A stretch of 64,000 bases of DNA, from contig OX442417.1 of NCBI GenBank assembly GCA_949361645.1, forward strand, positions 10,398,309 through 10,462,308, written 5' to 3'. Shown here piece after piece: positions 14,301 to 24,900 of the stretch (position 1 is the first letter of the stretch; each line of letters starts with the position of its first letter). The translations under genes and the position numbers were made by a program. The notes beneath the pieces were generated by a model. That model saw only the letters and a list, made by a program, of their open reading frames with translations. It had not been told where the DNA came from and did no database searches. The DNA comes from Spongilla lacustris (taxonomy: Eukaryota > Porifera > Demospongiae > Spongillida > Spongillidae).

Positions 14301-15906
14301 GTACACCTGCTGCCCCCCAGGCAGCGTGATCTTGGGCTGCTTGAGAGGCTCGGGCGGCATGACATTACGGGTCTCCATTATGTTCACAGGCTGCAGTTCT
14401 GGAACCTTAGGGTTGAGAAATATATAAATATATTTTTTAAACAGCAGCAAACGAGGGGGAAAGAAATTGGTGCCACTCCAATAAATGGTGTATGAGGATA
14501 CATGTATTACATTTCAGTATCTATTTTCTGCAACCCACACGTACCTCCTACACCTAAATACACTCACATAAGATGCAAGGTAGGAACACACTAGTTACTC
14601 ACTTGCATTGCACCCGCTGGTCCTTGTGAACTTGGTATTGTGCCACCTTGTCCAAATTGCATACCTCCAGACACAGCAGAAAGAGAGGGAGGGCCAACTT
14701 GACCAGGAACTTGTTTAGACTGACTAGGTGGTGGTGGTTGAGAATACATATTTGGTGGTGGAGCAACAAATTGCCCTGGGATTGGTGGAGGTGGAAAGGC
14801 CTGCCCTGAAGATATCTGGCCTGAATTGGGCAATGGCGGTGGTGGTAAAACCTGTCCAGTCATTGGTGGTGGCGGTAAAACCTGTCCAGTCATTGGAGGT
14901 GGCGGTAAAACCTGTCCAGTCATTGGTGGTGGCGGTAAAACCTGTCCAGTCATTGGCGGTGGCGGTAAAACCTGTCCAGTCATTGGCGGTGGCGGTAAAA
15001 CCTGTCCAGTCATTGGCGGTGGCGGTAGATACTTTCCTGCAGTTGTTACAGGTGGTACAAACTTCCCAGAAGTTGGTGGAGGCTGCAAGGGTTGTCCAGC
15101 AGTTGATGGCAGAGGCAAACCATATCCAGCAGCTGGAGGTGGAGGCTGCAAGGATTGCCCAGAAGTTGGAGGTGGAGGAAGGCCCTGTCCATATGTCAGA
15201 GGTACAAACTGCCCAGAAGCTGGAGGAGGAGGGGGCAAGGATTGCCCTGCAGTTGGTGGTGGAGGCCATGCCTGCCCACTACTTGGGACAGAGGACAACA
15301 TCTGTCCTGAGGTGGGCAGGGGAGGCATCATTTGCCCCGAGCCAGAACGCAGAGGCTGTACCCTCCCAGGTGGACCAGGAGGGGGTACCTGCCCAGAGGT
15401 AGGAGGAGGTAGCAACTGCCCAGTCGACGGTGTAGGATAGAGCTGCCCGGATGGTGCCGACACTTGTCCAGCAGTTGGAACCAGTCCAGTAGTAGGAGGG
15501 GACAATACACCCATACCTACACCAAGCAGTGGTAATGAGAGACAAACCCTACATGCATCATAAACACAACAACGCATGTAAATGTACAGGCAAGGACATG
15601 ACATGTGAACCCTAACAAACGTACATTATTACCATACATGCGTTTAAAATGCACACAAGGCTGGATGTGTGTACATGTACATGTACCTTCACTTGGAGGT
15701 GACAGCTGCATCCTTTGAAAGTCATTGCTCAAACCTGCTGACGGCCACTGCTGTGAGTATGGTGGTCTAGCCTGATCCTGTGCTAAGAACTGTTGGCTTG
15801 GCTGCCCTCCATACCCATCCAGCGGCCGCCTGGCAGGGTAACCCTGCTGGGCAGCATCCTGATGGGATGGCACAGAAGGATTCTGGGGGTATACCCTCTT
15901 TGACAT
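772..15906 (-). CDS. SEC24: SEC24, COPII inner-coat cargo adaptor (3' end off the window)
   Basis: SEC24 pairs with SEC23 in the COPII inner coat and selects cargo at ER exit sites. There are 19 exons: 15906-15687, 15516-14603, 14405-14178, 14110-13984, 10662-10553, 10481-10415, 9360-9242, 5265-5220, 5151-5096, 4662-4561, 4161-4063, 3994-3871, 3641-3545, 3485-3427, 2255-2082, 1802-1692, 1628-1585, 1146-1018 and 909-772. They encode 988 residues in continuous phase. Residues 1-378 are Pro/Gln/Gly-rich. Zinc-finger cysteines are C467, C470, C488 and C491. The vWA-like trunk begins near [14 protein letters not shown], followed by QPQMLVVSD and GRVTVFQ, and later by [17 protein letters not shown] and a helical region. 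GRVTVFQ and the conserved core look closer to the animal SEC24A/B type than to C/D. The C-terminal gelsolin-like domain must lie left of base 772. The start is the ATG at 15,906; an in-frame ATG at 15,912 follows an AG that could be a 5'UTR acceptor. Confidence 0.95.
2423..2518. repeat. CA-rich microsatellite
   Basis: An (AC)n tract interrupted by ATGC steps, inside the SEC24 intron between the exons at 3,427 and 2,255. No gene signal. Confidence 0.95.
2965..3407. repeat. 70-76-bp tandem repeat, 6 copies
   Basis: Each unit has a (TACATG)n block of variable length, then CACCCTGTACAACCAAGC, then a C-rich stretch ending in CTACACACACTACATG. It fills most of a SEC24 intron and ends about 20 bp from the exon at 3,427-3,485. 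Units differ mainly in the number of TACATG repeats. Confidence 0.93.
5268..5291. repeat. 24-base G homopolymer serving as SEC24 acceptor tract
   Basis: On the minus (gene) strand this is a run of 24 C directly followed by the AG acceptor of the SEC24 exon 5,265-5,220. The polypyrimidine tract of that intron is therefore almost pure C. Confidence 0.85.
5430..7494 (+). mobile_element. Decayed Ty3/Gypsy-type retroelement (gag and RT remnants)
   Basis: Lies in SEC24 intron 7, opposite to the gene. From 5,531 a gag-like reading frame is broken by shifts. At about 6,137-6,240 there are two CCHC/CCCH-type zinc knuckles ([14 protein letters not shown] and [14 protein letters not shown]), as in retroelement nucleocapsid. 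From about 6,600 to 7,320 fragments of reverse transcriptase appear in different frames, including [11 protein letters not shown], the active-site region as LIDD, and [13 protein letters not shown]. Several stops and frameshifts make it inactive. No LTR pair was recognised, and no integrase or RNase H follows before 7,494. Confidence 0.85.
7495..8345. other. SEC24 intron 7 filler, no gene seen
   Basis: AT-rich sequence with short T and TACATG runs. No recognisable exon, element terminus or RNA. Confidence 0.6.
8346..8648. repeat. 30-bp minisatellite, array 1
   Basis: About ten units of 30 bp built on CCAGTGGTTACCTTAAGG followed by TTATTATGG. On the SEC24 strand each unit contains AACCTTAAGGTAACC, which is also the 3' end and donor of the SEC24 exon at 9,360-9,242. 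The block between the arrays (8,649-9,000) has no recognisable gene. Confidence 0.93.
9001..9250. repeat. 30-bp minisatellite, array 2, abutting a SEC24 donor
   Basis: About eight units of the same 30-bp repeat, running directly into the splice donor of the SEC24 exon 9,360-9,242. The last unit overlaps the real exon-intron junction. The next intron upstream (9,361-10,414) shows nothing beyond TACATG motifs. Confidence 0.92.
10663..13983. other. Long SEC24 intron 4
   Basis: A 3.3-kb intron between the zinc-finger exon and the exon beginning PDDFDYNP. It holds a 20-bp repeat near its 3' end and scattered TACATG motifs. I saw no second gene on either strand and no clear transposon terminus. 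Confidence 0.6.
10711..10860. repeat. 20-bp tandem repeat
   Basis: About six units of TACATGTATTCAAGTACACG, some with an extra TACATG hexamer, inside SEC24 intron 4. Confidence 0.92.
14850..15028 (-). repeat. In-frame 30-bp coding repeat in SEC24 exon 2
   Basis: Six tandem 30-bp units, each encoding the decapeptide [10 protein letters not shown], inside the Pro-rich N-terminal domain of SEC24. Looser related units (SGQ/AGQ plus a Pro run) continue on both sides, so the whole domain probably grew by unit expansion. Confidence 0.93.
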
Positions 15907-16502
15907 CTGCAAACTGTAGTGAGATCACCACACCACATCATTCATAGCATGTGATATCATGCATCAACGTGAACATGCACTTCCTGGTTATTAATAGCAC
16001 AGTCTATTGAGGTGGATGATTTTGGTGGCACCCATTCAACACAAATGTCAGTGACCTTGTGTGGGATGTACATACGCACACGTATGATAATAAACAAACA
16101 AGGCGCAAGAGGCAGTCCATATTCTCAAACATGCAGGCCGGGCGTGTCAAGGCTACGCATTGGAGTGCAACAACGGCAGGTGTAATCCTGATGGTGTATA
16201 GGCCGATACTTACACTCGCACCGGCTGTCCATGTACAAATAAATAGACAGAGCCATGGGTAGCCCGTGGGCGAAAGCTATTCTACGAAAGTGCATGCCAA
16301 GCCAATATTATGGTGTATTTTCTGCCCCAGACGAATATGTTCCTATGTATAAATCATTGTAGGGAGATGCCCTGTCATCCACAATGGGTGTTTATTTACA
16401 TACTGGCAACAAAGCATCACTACGAACCAGACAACTCAATGCGCACATACCTCGCTTCCTTTCAAGTGCCCCCTTTTTTTTGTTGTCATGTGCTGTATAC
16501 GT

Positions 16503-16533
16503 CACGTGCGCTTATTTTCCTTTAGCGCACGTG
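16503..16533. promoter_or_regulatory. Inverted pair of CACGTG E-boxes
   Basis: CACGTGCGCT (16,503-16,512) and its exact reverse complement AGCGCACGTG (16,524-16,533), separated by 11 bp. CACGTG is the bHLH-zip E-box core. Function is inferred from the motif and its position between two divergent genes. Confidence 0.5.
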
Positions 16534-16578
16534 CTGATCCAGACGGTGTCACGCGCTTTTGTGGCAACGCTCGCGAAG

Positions 16579-16586
16579 TGACGTCA
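16579..16586. promoter_or_regulatory. Consensus CRE (TGACGTCA)
   Basis: A perfect palindromic CRE about 100 bp upstream of the SAR1 ATG. bZIP factors of the CREB/ATF group bind this site. Members such as ATF6 and CREB3-type factors control secretory-pathway genes in animals, which suits a COPII promoter. Binding is not shown. Confidence 0.5.
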
Positions 16587-16683
16587 CGCCACACAATAGA
16601 GTGGTTCAAAGGCTTGGTCACAAAAATCCCAGGTTTGTTGATACCACAATCACTTTTTGTTTGAAACACCGAGGTGAAGAGAA

Positions 16684-19255
16684 ATGTTTGTGTGGGATTG
16701 GTTCACTGGTGTTCTCGGCTACCTTGGTAAGATATATCTTCGCATGCGCATGCCAGTTGATGTGTTAGTTGCTGCTTAAAGTTCGTTTCGTTTGCTATAA
16801 AAATATTTGGCTAATGAACGTAACCAAATGTCTGTTTTGCTTTTACCTCTGTGGGTCATTTCCTGTCCTTGGTCAATTAGTTCACGCGTTTAGACGATCT
16901 AGTGTGAATGCAAGTATTGCTGGATTAGTGGTCCTGTCACGCTGTGCTCTCGTATACTTGCCTACAAACCTCTATACAGTTGGCCGTTCTTGATAGGCTA
17001 TCTCTTTTCTCCACGGCCGCGTACGTTATTTTGCACACCAGCGTGATGTGACGATTTTATCTTTGGCGTGCATGGATTTTGGCAGTTCTAGGAGCTCTAG
17101 GTCGCCAGTAGCTACCTTCGATGGGCACGTGTTTTTACTTAATTTCGGTTCTTCTTTCAGGACTATGGAAAAAATCTGGGAAGTTGGTGTTCCTAGGACT
17201 GGACAACGCGGGAAAAACCACACTGATGCATATGCTGAAAGATGACAGAATGGCGCAACACCCGCCTACTCTTCACCCAAGTACGTACGTGTGTACCTTT
17301 TTTTTTTTTTTTTTTTTTTTTTGCAGTCTGAATTTCTGGCGCCAAATACGCTTGCACGGCACTGAAATACGACTTTTTATATACACTACAAAAGAGTTTT
17401 GCTTGTACTGTATGCTCAAATTCCATTCTATTCCTTTTTTTTTCAGCTAAGGAGGAGATGACCATTGGAGGGGTGACCTTTACCACCTTTGACCTTGGTG
17501 GGCACTTAACAGGTGAGGAGATGACCATTGGAGGGTTGAGCTTTACCGCCTTTGACCTTAATGGGCACTTAACAGGTATGCTTGGACCATAGGACAATGT
17601 GCTGTGCTGTGCTGTGTGCACTGTGCTTGCATGTGCCATTTGTAGGATGGATTTCTAGAAGTGCAAACATAATACTTTTCCAATTAACCTTAATACATTC
17701 CTGGTTAACCTTAATGCATCACATCCTGTCATCCACTTCCAGTACTACATTAGTTCACTTTGGTATTTTAAAAGCTATACATAGCCATGCTGTTGACACC
17801 ACAGGAGTGCTTGAATTGGGTATCGACTTGATATATATTTGTACCTTCTTTCTGTAACGTATTGTTTTCATGCTGCCCACATGGGTAGAACTTAGCCTAG
17901 TGCTGTCCAATACTGTCACACCTTAAGTATACATGTAGATACCATGAACGAATGACGCAGCACATACAGTTAGGGGCTATGCCAAGGGTGGCCCTCCACA
18001 CTTAATTGGGTGATAGAAAGGGTGACTCTTACTGGTCACTCACTTCCTGGGTCCCGCATACTAGTACCAAGACTATCCACATGGCCTATAAATGTTTTGT
18101 TTTTTTGTAGTTTCCTGCTTGTTTTCAACAGCTGGTTGATTGCTGCTGTTACTTATATTCACCTTGTTTTCAACAGCTCGAAGGGTGTGGAAGGATTACT
18201 TCCCAGCTGTTGATGCCATCGTCTTCCTCGTTGATGCCTTTGATAGAGACAGGTTTGCAGAGTCCAAGGAAGAGCTTGATGTGAGTGAAGCTAACTATTT
18301 TATATCTGGAATGTTGTACATGTAGATGTGGGTGGGGTCCACGGCCGCTGCTGCAGCACAGAGTGGGCTAATGCCCTTTTTGTGCATCAATAATGCGATT
18401 GCACTTGGGGTTTGTGCAGCTGGTTCAGTTCCGTTCTTTCCCCCCCCCCCCCCCCCCCATGCTCACACACTCTCGGGCACACAATCACTTGCAGAGTTTG
18501 TTAGCAGATGAGCAGGTTGCGTCTGCTCCGATACTCGTCCTAGGGAACAAGATTGACTGCCCTGGTGCTATTTCGGAGGAAGAATTGAAAACCTTCTTTG
18601 GACTACATGGAATTACAACAGGAAAGGTGTGTTGCTTGCGGATGCAATTATAAATGTGTTGGGTGCTCCACGCTGAAAGCTGCCAAAAGTGGATGTGGGG
18701 GTTTATACTTGGAAAGACCATATACATGCCCCTAGAAACCTCTCCCTCTAAGTTGAACTAATTTGTATGGTCTTGTTAACCCACTTACATTGTAAAGAGT
18801 TTCAATTTGAGCTTTTAGAAGTACATTCTGTCAATACCTTGTGATCGAAATGTATGTTATCATTTATATGTACCTCCAAATGTTTTTTGCTCATTGCAAT
18901 TGTGAAATCTAATTCACTGTGCCCCCCCACTTATATACTGGTAATGAGACATACAAATTAGTACATTAACCAATTTACAAGGAACGAACAGACACAACAT
19001 TAACCCATTCTGCCGAGTCACCCATTTAATCAGTTGTATGCTGCAGTGTGACCAAGATGGTCATTGCATGTTACCACTTTGCAGGGTACTATTCCAAAAA
19101 AGGATCTGCAGAGACGGCCTGCCGAGGTGTTCATGTGTTCAGTGCTAAAGAAGCAAGGGTATGGAGAAGGTGAGCTATAAATAGAACTTTTGCATAACCA
19201 GATTTATTGTGTCCTTCTCATTGCAGGTTTTCGCTGGCTGGCTCAGTATTTATGA
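16684..19255 (+). CDS. SAR1: SAR1, COPII small GTPase
   Basis: SAR1-GTP inserts its N-terminal amphipathic helix into the ER membrane and recruits SEC23/SEC24. There are seven exons: 16684-16726, 17161-17280, 17447-17512, 18177-18280, 18495-18626, 19085-19169 and 19227-19255. They give 192 residues, close to the usual 198. The N-terminus ([15 protein letters not shown]) is short and aromatic-rich, as expected for the membrane helix. G1 is [10 protein letters not shown]3 is DLGGH with the catalytic His, and G4 is NKID. The ending [13 protein letters not shown] is diagnostic of SAR1 over ARF, and there is no myristoylation glycine at position 2. Exon 3 is followed by an in-frame duplicate of itself with its own donor. 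A 19-C run lies near the exon 5 acceptor. Confidence 0.95.
17450..17575 (+). repeat. Tandem duplication of SAR1 exon 3 (63 bp x 2)
   Basis: Two adjacent 63-bp copies, 17,450-17,512 and 17,513-17,575, with few differences. Both encode the G3 region, the first as DLGGH and the second as DLNGH. Each ends in a usable donor: ACAG before GTGAGG, and ACAG before GTATGC. Reading through both adds 21 residues in frame. Confidence 0.9.
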
Positions 19256-20413
19256 GGGCTCCATTGTGTACCTTGTGCACACATTGATGTCCAGTTAATA
19301 ACGTGTTCATTCTCTGTGTATGGTTGCCTAATCTAATACATTCTGTGGTGTGTATTTTTATGACCTTGTAACTGGGAAAGGTGTGCGTAATAGTAGAAAT
19401 ACAGACACGTTGGCCTGCTAAATTTGCGGTTTGGATTACCAGGTACATATGTATAAAAGCACAAAGCAAGAATTATTTATACAGTGTGATATGTTATTAC
19501 ATTCAAGCAACGGAGCAATGACCTGATTTCATCGAACAATGCTCCAGTGTATAGAGCTCTATAAAATTGGCAAGACATGCAGTGCGATAAGCGCCATGAT
19601 ATCATTATGGTGTATAAATTAAGCCTGCAGACTGAAGGAGGCTTGATATAGGCATAGCAGTGGTGTGCAAACATGCTTTGACATGCAGGTTTTCAGCCAG
19701 ATTCAAGCAAAACCGCTGGACTGCGTACGTTTCAGCCGCGCGCTGGGCTCTATATATTGCAAAACCGCTCTCTACAACATGTATATATTATCATTACATG
19801 CTGCGATCGAAATGCAAGACAACGGATTTAGATACCCGAAAAGTGCCAGCCTGCATGAAATCAAAATGCAAAAAAAAAAACTGCCAATTTAATGACGTTT
19901 CCTTATAGCCTTGTACTTGTACTTGCTTGGTATTGTTTAGCTCCATGATTTTAAATATCATTGAAATCAATGCGTCTACATGTATGATATGAGTGCTACA
20001 TGTACATTCGATTCAATGTGCATACCACGATATTTAAACTTACAGCTAAGCTTACAGTAATTGCTCATCCTTAAGGTGGGCGTACAATGGTATGACCTAA
20101 TGCGTATCTAAAAACATTTGAATGCAGATGAGCTCTCTTGGCAGTGATCGCAGGGCAACACGTGTACTCAATATTGCTTTCGAATGCAGTACAATTTAAC
20201 ATAACTAGAAGACCAAGGTTGATGAGTAATAAGGTTATCAATAGCAGTGGGTGGACACCCAATATTGTTGATCAGCACAAGAGGTAGCATAAGATAAATT
20301 TGAATATTGACATATTTTGAATAAACAATATCTGGTGAATATAACGAAGCAAAAGGCACCATCATTTTATATAACCTAGTCAATACTAAGGCTGGAAGGG
20401 TACCTACTCTCAA
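19256..20413. other. SAR1 3' flank, no gene seen
   Basis: Presumed SAR1 3'UTR and intergenic DNA. No further coding exon, RNA gene or clear mobile element was recognised. Confidence 0.55.
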
Positions 20414-20593
20414 TCATCCTTCCTTGTGCTTCTTCCCATCCTTCTTCCCATCCTTCTCCTTCTTACCCTCCTTCTTGCCCTCCTTCTTGCCCTCCTTATG
20501 CTCTTCCCTTTCTTTCAGTTGAATTTTAATGGGACCAACGTTGTCGCCAGTGTCTTTGTTGTGCTGCTTGTGGGCACCATCACAGTACGGAAA
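20414..20593 (-). CDS. CDGSH iron-sulfur domain protein, last exon only
   Basis: CISD proteins hold a 2Fe-2S cluster with three Cys and one His and sit on mitochondrial or ER membranes. This exon encodes 60 residues after a good acceptor (TTATTTTCAG). It begins [20 protein letters not shown], which matches the second half of the CDGSH motif and supplies the third Cys and the His. The matching CxC half should be in the preceding exon, but I could not find it up to the gap at 21,642. The tail is unusually Lys/Glu/Gly-rich, with repeats of KKEG, ending at a TGA (20,414-20,416). Missing exons may lie in the gap or beyond a misassembly; a retained fragment is the alternative. Confidence 0.75.
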   Translation of the reverse strand, partial: FPYCDGAHKQHNKDTGDNVGPIKIQLKEREEHKEGKKEGKKEGKKEKDGKKDGKKHKEG

Positions 20594-20641
20594 CTGAAAA
20601 TAAGAAGCGAGAATATATATGCATGTCCAAAGTAGGGAGAT

Positions 20642-20642
20642 G

Positions 20643-20696
<54 letters not shown>
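20642..20696. repeat. (CAA)n microsatellite
   Basis: About 17 perfect CAA/ACA triplets, about 50 bp upstream (gene sense) of the CDGSH exon. Confidence 0.97.
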
Positions 20697-20998
20697 TGCC
20701 CTATCTTCTAACATTACGTTGCAGGTATGAAAAACATGCTTTCCTTCACAGTACAGATGTACTATGGGTACATGACCTCTGCCATGTTTGGTCCAGTCCA
20801 CAAACATACTTATCTGAGTGACCATTAAATGGCAAAGGCTTACATCAGAATACAAATTCAAACAGTGCACAAATGGAATGAACAAGACATGTTTACATCT
20901 GCCCTTAGAACTGACAAACAGGACGATTTAAATAAAAGTGTTACATGAACACGTGTGGTTGAAGTTATTGTTACACACTTACACAGGAAAAAATATCA

Positions 20999-21138
20999 TA
21001 TTCCCAGCCCTGGGTTTACCCTGGGTGATCCCAGGTTGATAGGCTATTAACAAAATTCACAGTTGACTTGGCGGACATCAATGGTTGATTTAGTCGTTAT
21101 CAACCTGGGATCATCTAACAAAACCCAGGCTGGGAATA
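20999..21138. mobile_element. Short MITE-like inverted repeat element
   Basis: A 140-bp unit whose ends are imperfect inverted repeats of about 42 bp, starting TATTCCCAGCC on the left and ending GGCTGGGAATA on the right, with GATCCCAGGTTGATA shared inside. No coding capacity. A TA target duplication is possible because both ends carry TA. Confidence 0.65.
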
Positions 21139-21641
21139 CAATGAATACAATGGCTTTGCCCACGGTTGTGTTACATGGACCTGGATTTCAAACAAAATAT
21201 ACAACATTTGTCATCTTGTTTAATCAATGGGCAGTTCTTTCCATGCTCATCTACATGTGTACATAATCAATCCTCACTACCACAACACTGCTACCAACAC
21301 TTATGAATCTGTGCCCAGAAGGGCAGATTTCCTGGCCTCTGAAAAATCACTGTATCAGGAAACCTGGTGGTCGAACTATCTAAGTAAGCTCATATGCACA
21401 CACAACACATGGAGAGAAAAAACAAGCATTGCAGTGTATTATTTTGCTCCTCTAGGCCAATAGACCTTTACTCATCTCTAGGTGAGAAGGGTCTATTGCA
21501 AAGAAATTTCTAACACCCTATCTTGGTGTTTCATATCTTTTCGCTCCATTGGGTGGCCTCAACCATGTACATGTACATGTGCCTTCTTCAAAGTGCACCA
21601 AAATCCCTTCCAGTCTGGGGGTATTAATTGTACCAATTTTA

Positions 21642-21841
21642 NNNNNNNNNNNNNNNNNNNNNNNNNNNNNNNNNNNNNNNNNNNNNNNNNNNNNNNNNNN
21701 NNNNNNNNNNNNNNNNNNNNNNNNNNNNNNNNNNNNNNNNNNNNNNNNNNNNNNNNNNNNNNNNNNNNNNNNNNNNNNNNNNNNNNNNNNNNNNNNNNNN
21801 NNNNNNNNNNNNNNNNNNNNNNNNNNNNNNNNNNNNNNNNN
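21642..21841. other. Assembly gap, 200 N
   Basis: Exactly 200 unknown bases, probably a scaffold gap of conventional size. It separates an orphan minus-strand CDGSH exon from a plus-strand ankyrin gene lacking its first exons, so true sequence of unknown length is missing here. Confidence 0.99.
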
Positions 21842-21906
21842 TGCACATACCTACATTTCAACAAGTTTGAAGTAATCAGACTTTGTGTAATATACATCAA
21901 CTGTAG

Positions 21907-24900
21907 GTAACTTGGATGCACTAAAACATATCGCTCAAAAACACAAGAAACTTCTCTCCCAGGAAGCAGCTGATGGTGAGGTGGATAAAGTGTGCTTGCA
22001 TGTATGAATTATAATTGATTTCTATTTGATGCCCAGGTGCCACCCCTGTATACTATGCTGCTCAGGAGGGCCATCTCGATGCCATTACTTTTTTACATTC
22101 GAAGGGAAAGTGCAGCCTCAATACTCGTGTTAACGACGGCATGAAGCCGATCCATGCAGCTGCACAATCAGGGCACACCCACATTGTCCAGGTGTGTGTG
22201 TGTTTGTGTGTGTGTGTGTGAGTGTTAGCATATGGCCTATAATGGGAGGTTGCAAATATGGGGATTCATTTGCCCATGTGATATTTACGTTTTTTTCACT
22301 TGTGCCTCCTCTACCACATCTGCTCGCAATGGGATCACAGTACATTGTCTGCAATACGGAGAACAGCTCAATATTCGATGTCACGGATGATGGAGGCACT
22401 CCTCTTCACTTTGCTGCTGGTAAGGGGAAAAGTGCTTTGTCAAATTGTATGCCATTTGTGGTAATGATTACATACGCTGATGATTCCATCCTTATGGTGT
22501 GGGGTCCGTGCAGAGGTGGATTATATGCACACACAGAATGTTCTTGAAAGGCATGTGTGCTGATGAATTTACATGTATATGCTTATGATTTTATCCTTGT
22601 ATCTGGTATGGAATGAATTTAATCATCTACAGGTTTGCAAGCTATATGTGTATGTAGAATTTTGTCTCTCTGGATAGTGTTTGAAGCACATATATTCTGT
22701 CACAAACACGCACCTCTCAGTTGCTGACAAGCCAAACACTGCCAGGTGGCTCATTCGTAGCGATGTAAGTGGAACTCTCATCCATGCTAAGGACGTTGCA
22801 GGGAACACACCTGCTCATGATGCAGCTGATTATGGGTACGAAAGATGGACAATAATCAGAGCCGGCCATCTTACCTAATTTATATATTTTGGATCTTTTA
22901 TAGGTGCACATCAGTTTTAAAGCTCCTTTTGGACTGTGGAGCAGATCTTTATGCCAAAAATGACGTATGTATTTGAATTTCAATGTAAATTCAAGAATAT
23001 AATGTGCTGTCATTAAAAAAAAAAAAATTATGCAGAAAGGGGACACACCCTATTCCTTGGCCACTAGCGGACAATGGGCTGAGACAAGGGCGTTTGTTCT
23101 TGCCTACGTACCGCATTTGAACGAGAAGGCAAAGTCCAGACTTGAGACCCCTTCCAAGGAGGGCCTGCAGGTACACTTGTATGGTTGGCACGTGACACCA
23201 TGCACGCACGCTGATGTTCAGAACTGCTCATGTATATGTCTGCACACAGCCTGAAGAGAAGCCGAAAGAAGACACACCAGATGCTGTGAAGTCTGAGAAG
23301 AAGAAGGATAAACACAACAAGTCAAAAGTTGCTGAGAAAAAGAAAGGTTTGTGAGACTACATGTAGCTGTTACCAATGCTCCCAGATGTACTGGTATGCA
23401 GTAATGTATATATTTAATTACACTGTTATGTGTCTAATTAGAAGTAACCTACTGATAATGACGACTGACGTTTTTTTTTGTAGAAGCAAAATCTCCTCTG
23501 CGAAAATTGAGTCAGCATTCTGACAGCACTTCTGCTCCTCTGGAGATTGACGATGAAGACTTCCGCTTGTTCCGAAATGAAAGCAACTCTGCTCTGGGAA
23601 GCCCTCCAAAGAGGCCCCCTCCCAGCATGAGGAGCGACCTGAGTGAAATTGTTGTTCGGTACACTGGGTTAGGTGAACAGACAGATGTGGGTGCTGGTGC
23701 TGGTGCTGGTGCTGGTGGTGGTGGTACTGAAGCAGTAGATAATACTAAGACCCCACCACGCTCAGAGGCTACCCAGTTTGCTGAGCACGGGTCAAAGGAC
23801 GAGCAAATAGACAGGAGGTCGAAGAGGAGGTCCATCATGGATGCCATCCACAGTGCTAGTCCCCCTAGCAACGAGCTAGGCTTCAAACCGCAGTTCCGTT
23901 CCAATCCCCTCATGGACCCACACATTCTGGCCATGGCAGAGCAGCTCCAGGCCCATGGGGAGGGGCACTCCCCTCACCGCCCTATGTCCCCAGATGAGGA
24001 CAAGCAGCAGGGGAAGGCCCTCGCCTCCTCCCCCAGGGTGCTTGATCGCTCCACTGAGAACCCTCCCACCCCTCCCTCTACACCCTTAGCTGCAACAAGC
24101 GCCACTGAAGGTAAATGAACACACCAGTTTTTGCATGGTGGGTGTGGTTCTGGGACCTTTGAGTATTGATACGGAACCTTTTCCCTGGTTAGATAGTTGC
24201 CAGTGGCAATTGTGGTAGACAACTTGTCACACCAAAGGCTTCGTGATCAGAGGTGACTTGTCGCATGCAACTAGGGTTGAGTGCTAAAGGCTTTTTTTTA
24301 CCCTAGCATTTGGATATCCGCGGAGGATAATTTTAGGATCAAATTTTGGATATTTAGAAATACAGTTTGTTGATCATATTAACGTGTAGGACCACTAAAT
24401 ATTTGTACCAATTTCTTTCAATCACAATCACATTACATATTTATAACCACCTAATCAAACAAAAAGCATAATAGAAAACCAATAGAGAGTTCATAATGTA
24501 ACATTATTGTATCGCAACATCACAGCAGTTTCAACATAATCCTGCAAAGCATGCAGTTGTTGTTCATTGAACATGTTATTTAGTAGAGAGAAAACCCTCT
24601 CAGCAGCAGCCGATAATGGCTGGATGAGGCAGTACTTACCAACAAAACAAAGCATAGAAGTTAGGAAGTAAAGTAGCTCTTTCTTTCCAAAAGATCGTCA
24701 CATTTGCTGACAGTGAAATGCCATCGCATGCTGTCAAATACTGGGGCAGTTCTTGAACCAAACTATGAATGGAGATTTTCCCTCTTTGAATAACCTTCAT
24801 TACCTTCAATTCATCCAACAAGGTAGCATTCAAACCTAACTCCACTGCTCTGCAAGGCACCAAATATCCTGCTGCCTTAAAAAGGTCTAATTGAGGTCTA

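Larger units (their letters stand above)
15907..16683. promoter_or_regulatory. Shared SEC24/SAR1 divergent promoter region
   Basis: The 777 bp between the start codons of two divergently transcribed COPII genes. The SAR1-proximal half is richer in CpG than the surroundings and carries a CRE and paired CACGTG boxes. No TATA box is obvious. Transcription start sites cannot be placed from sequence, and 5'UTR exons could lie here. Confidence 0.6.

Noticed and set aside
14724..15440. Gly- and Val-rich ORFs opposite SEC24 exon 2
   Set aside because: Shadows of the Pro-rich SEC24 coding repeat; the minus frame has matching splice phases and protein family identity.
16741..16755. NRF-1-like CGCATGCGCATGCC in SAR1 intron 1
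   Set aside because: One near-consensus match just inside an intron; not enough to list as a regulatory site.
21441..21495. Small inverted repeat CAATAGACC...GGTCTATTG near the gap as a transposon end
   Set aside because: Only about 9 bp of arms and a single occurrence; insufficient evidence.
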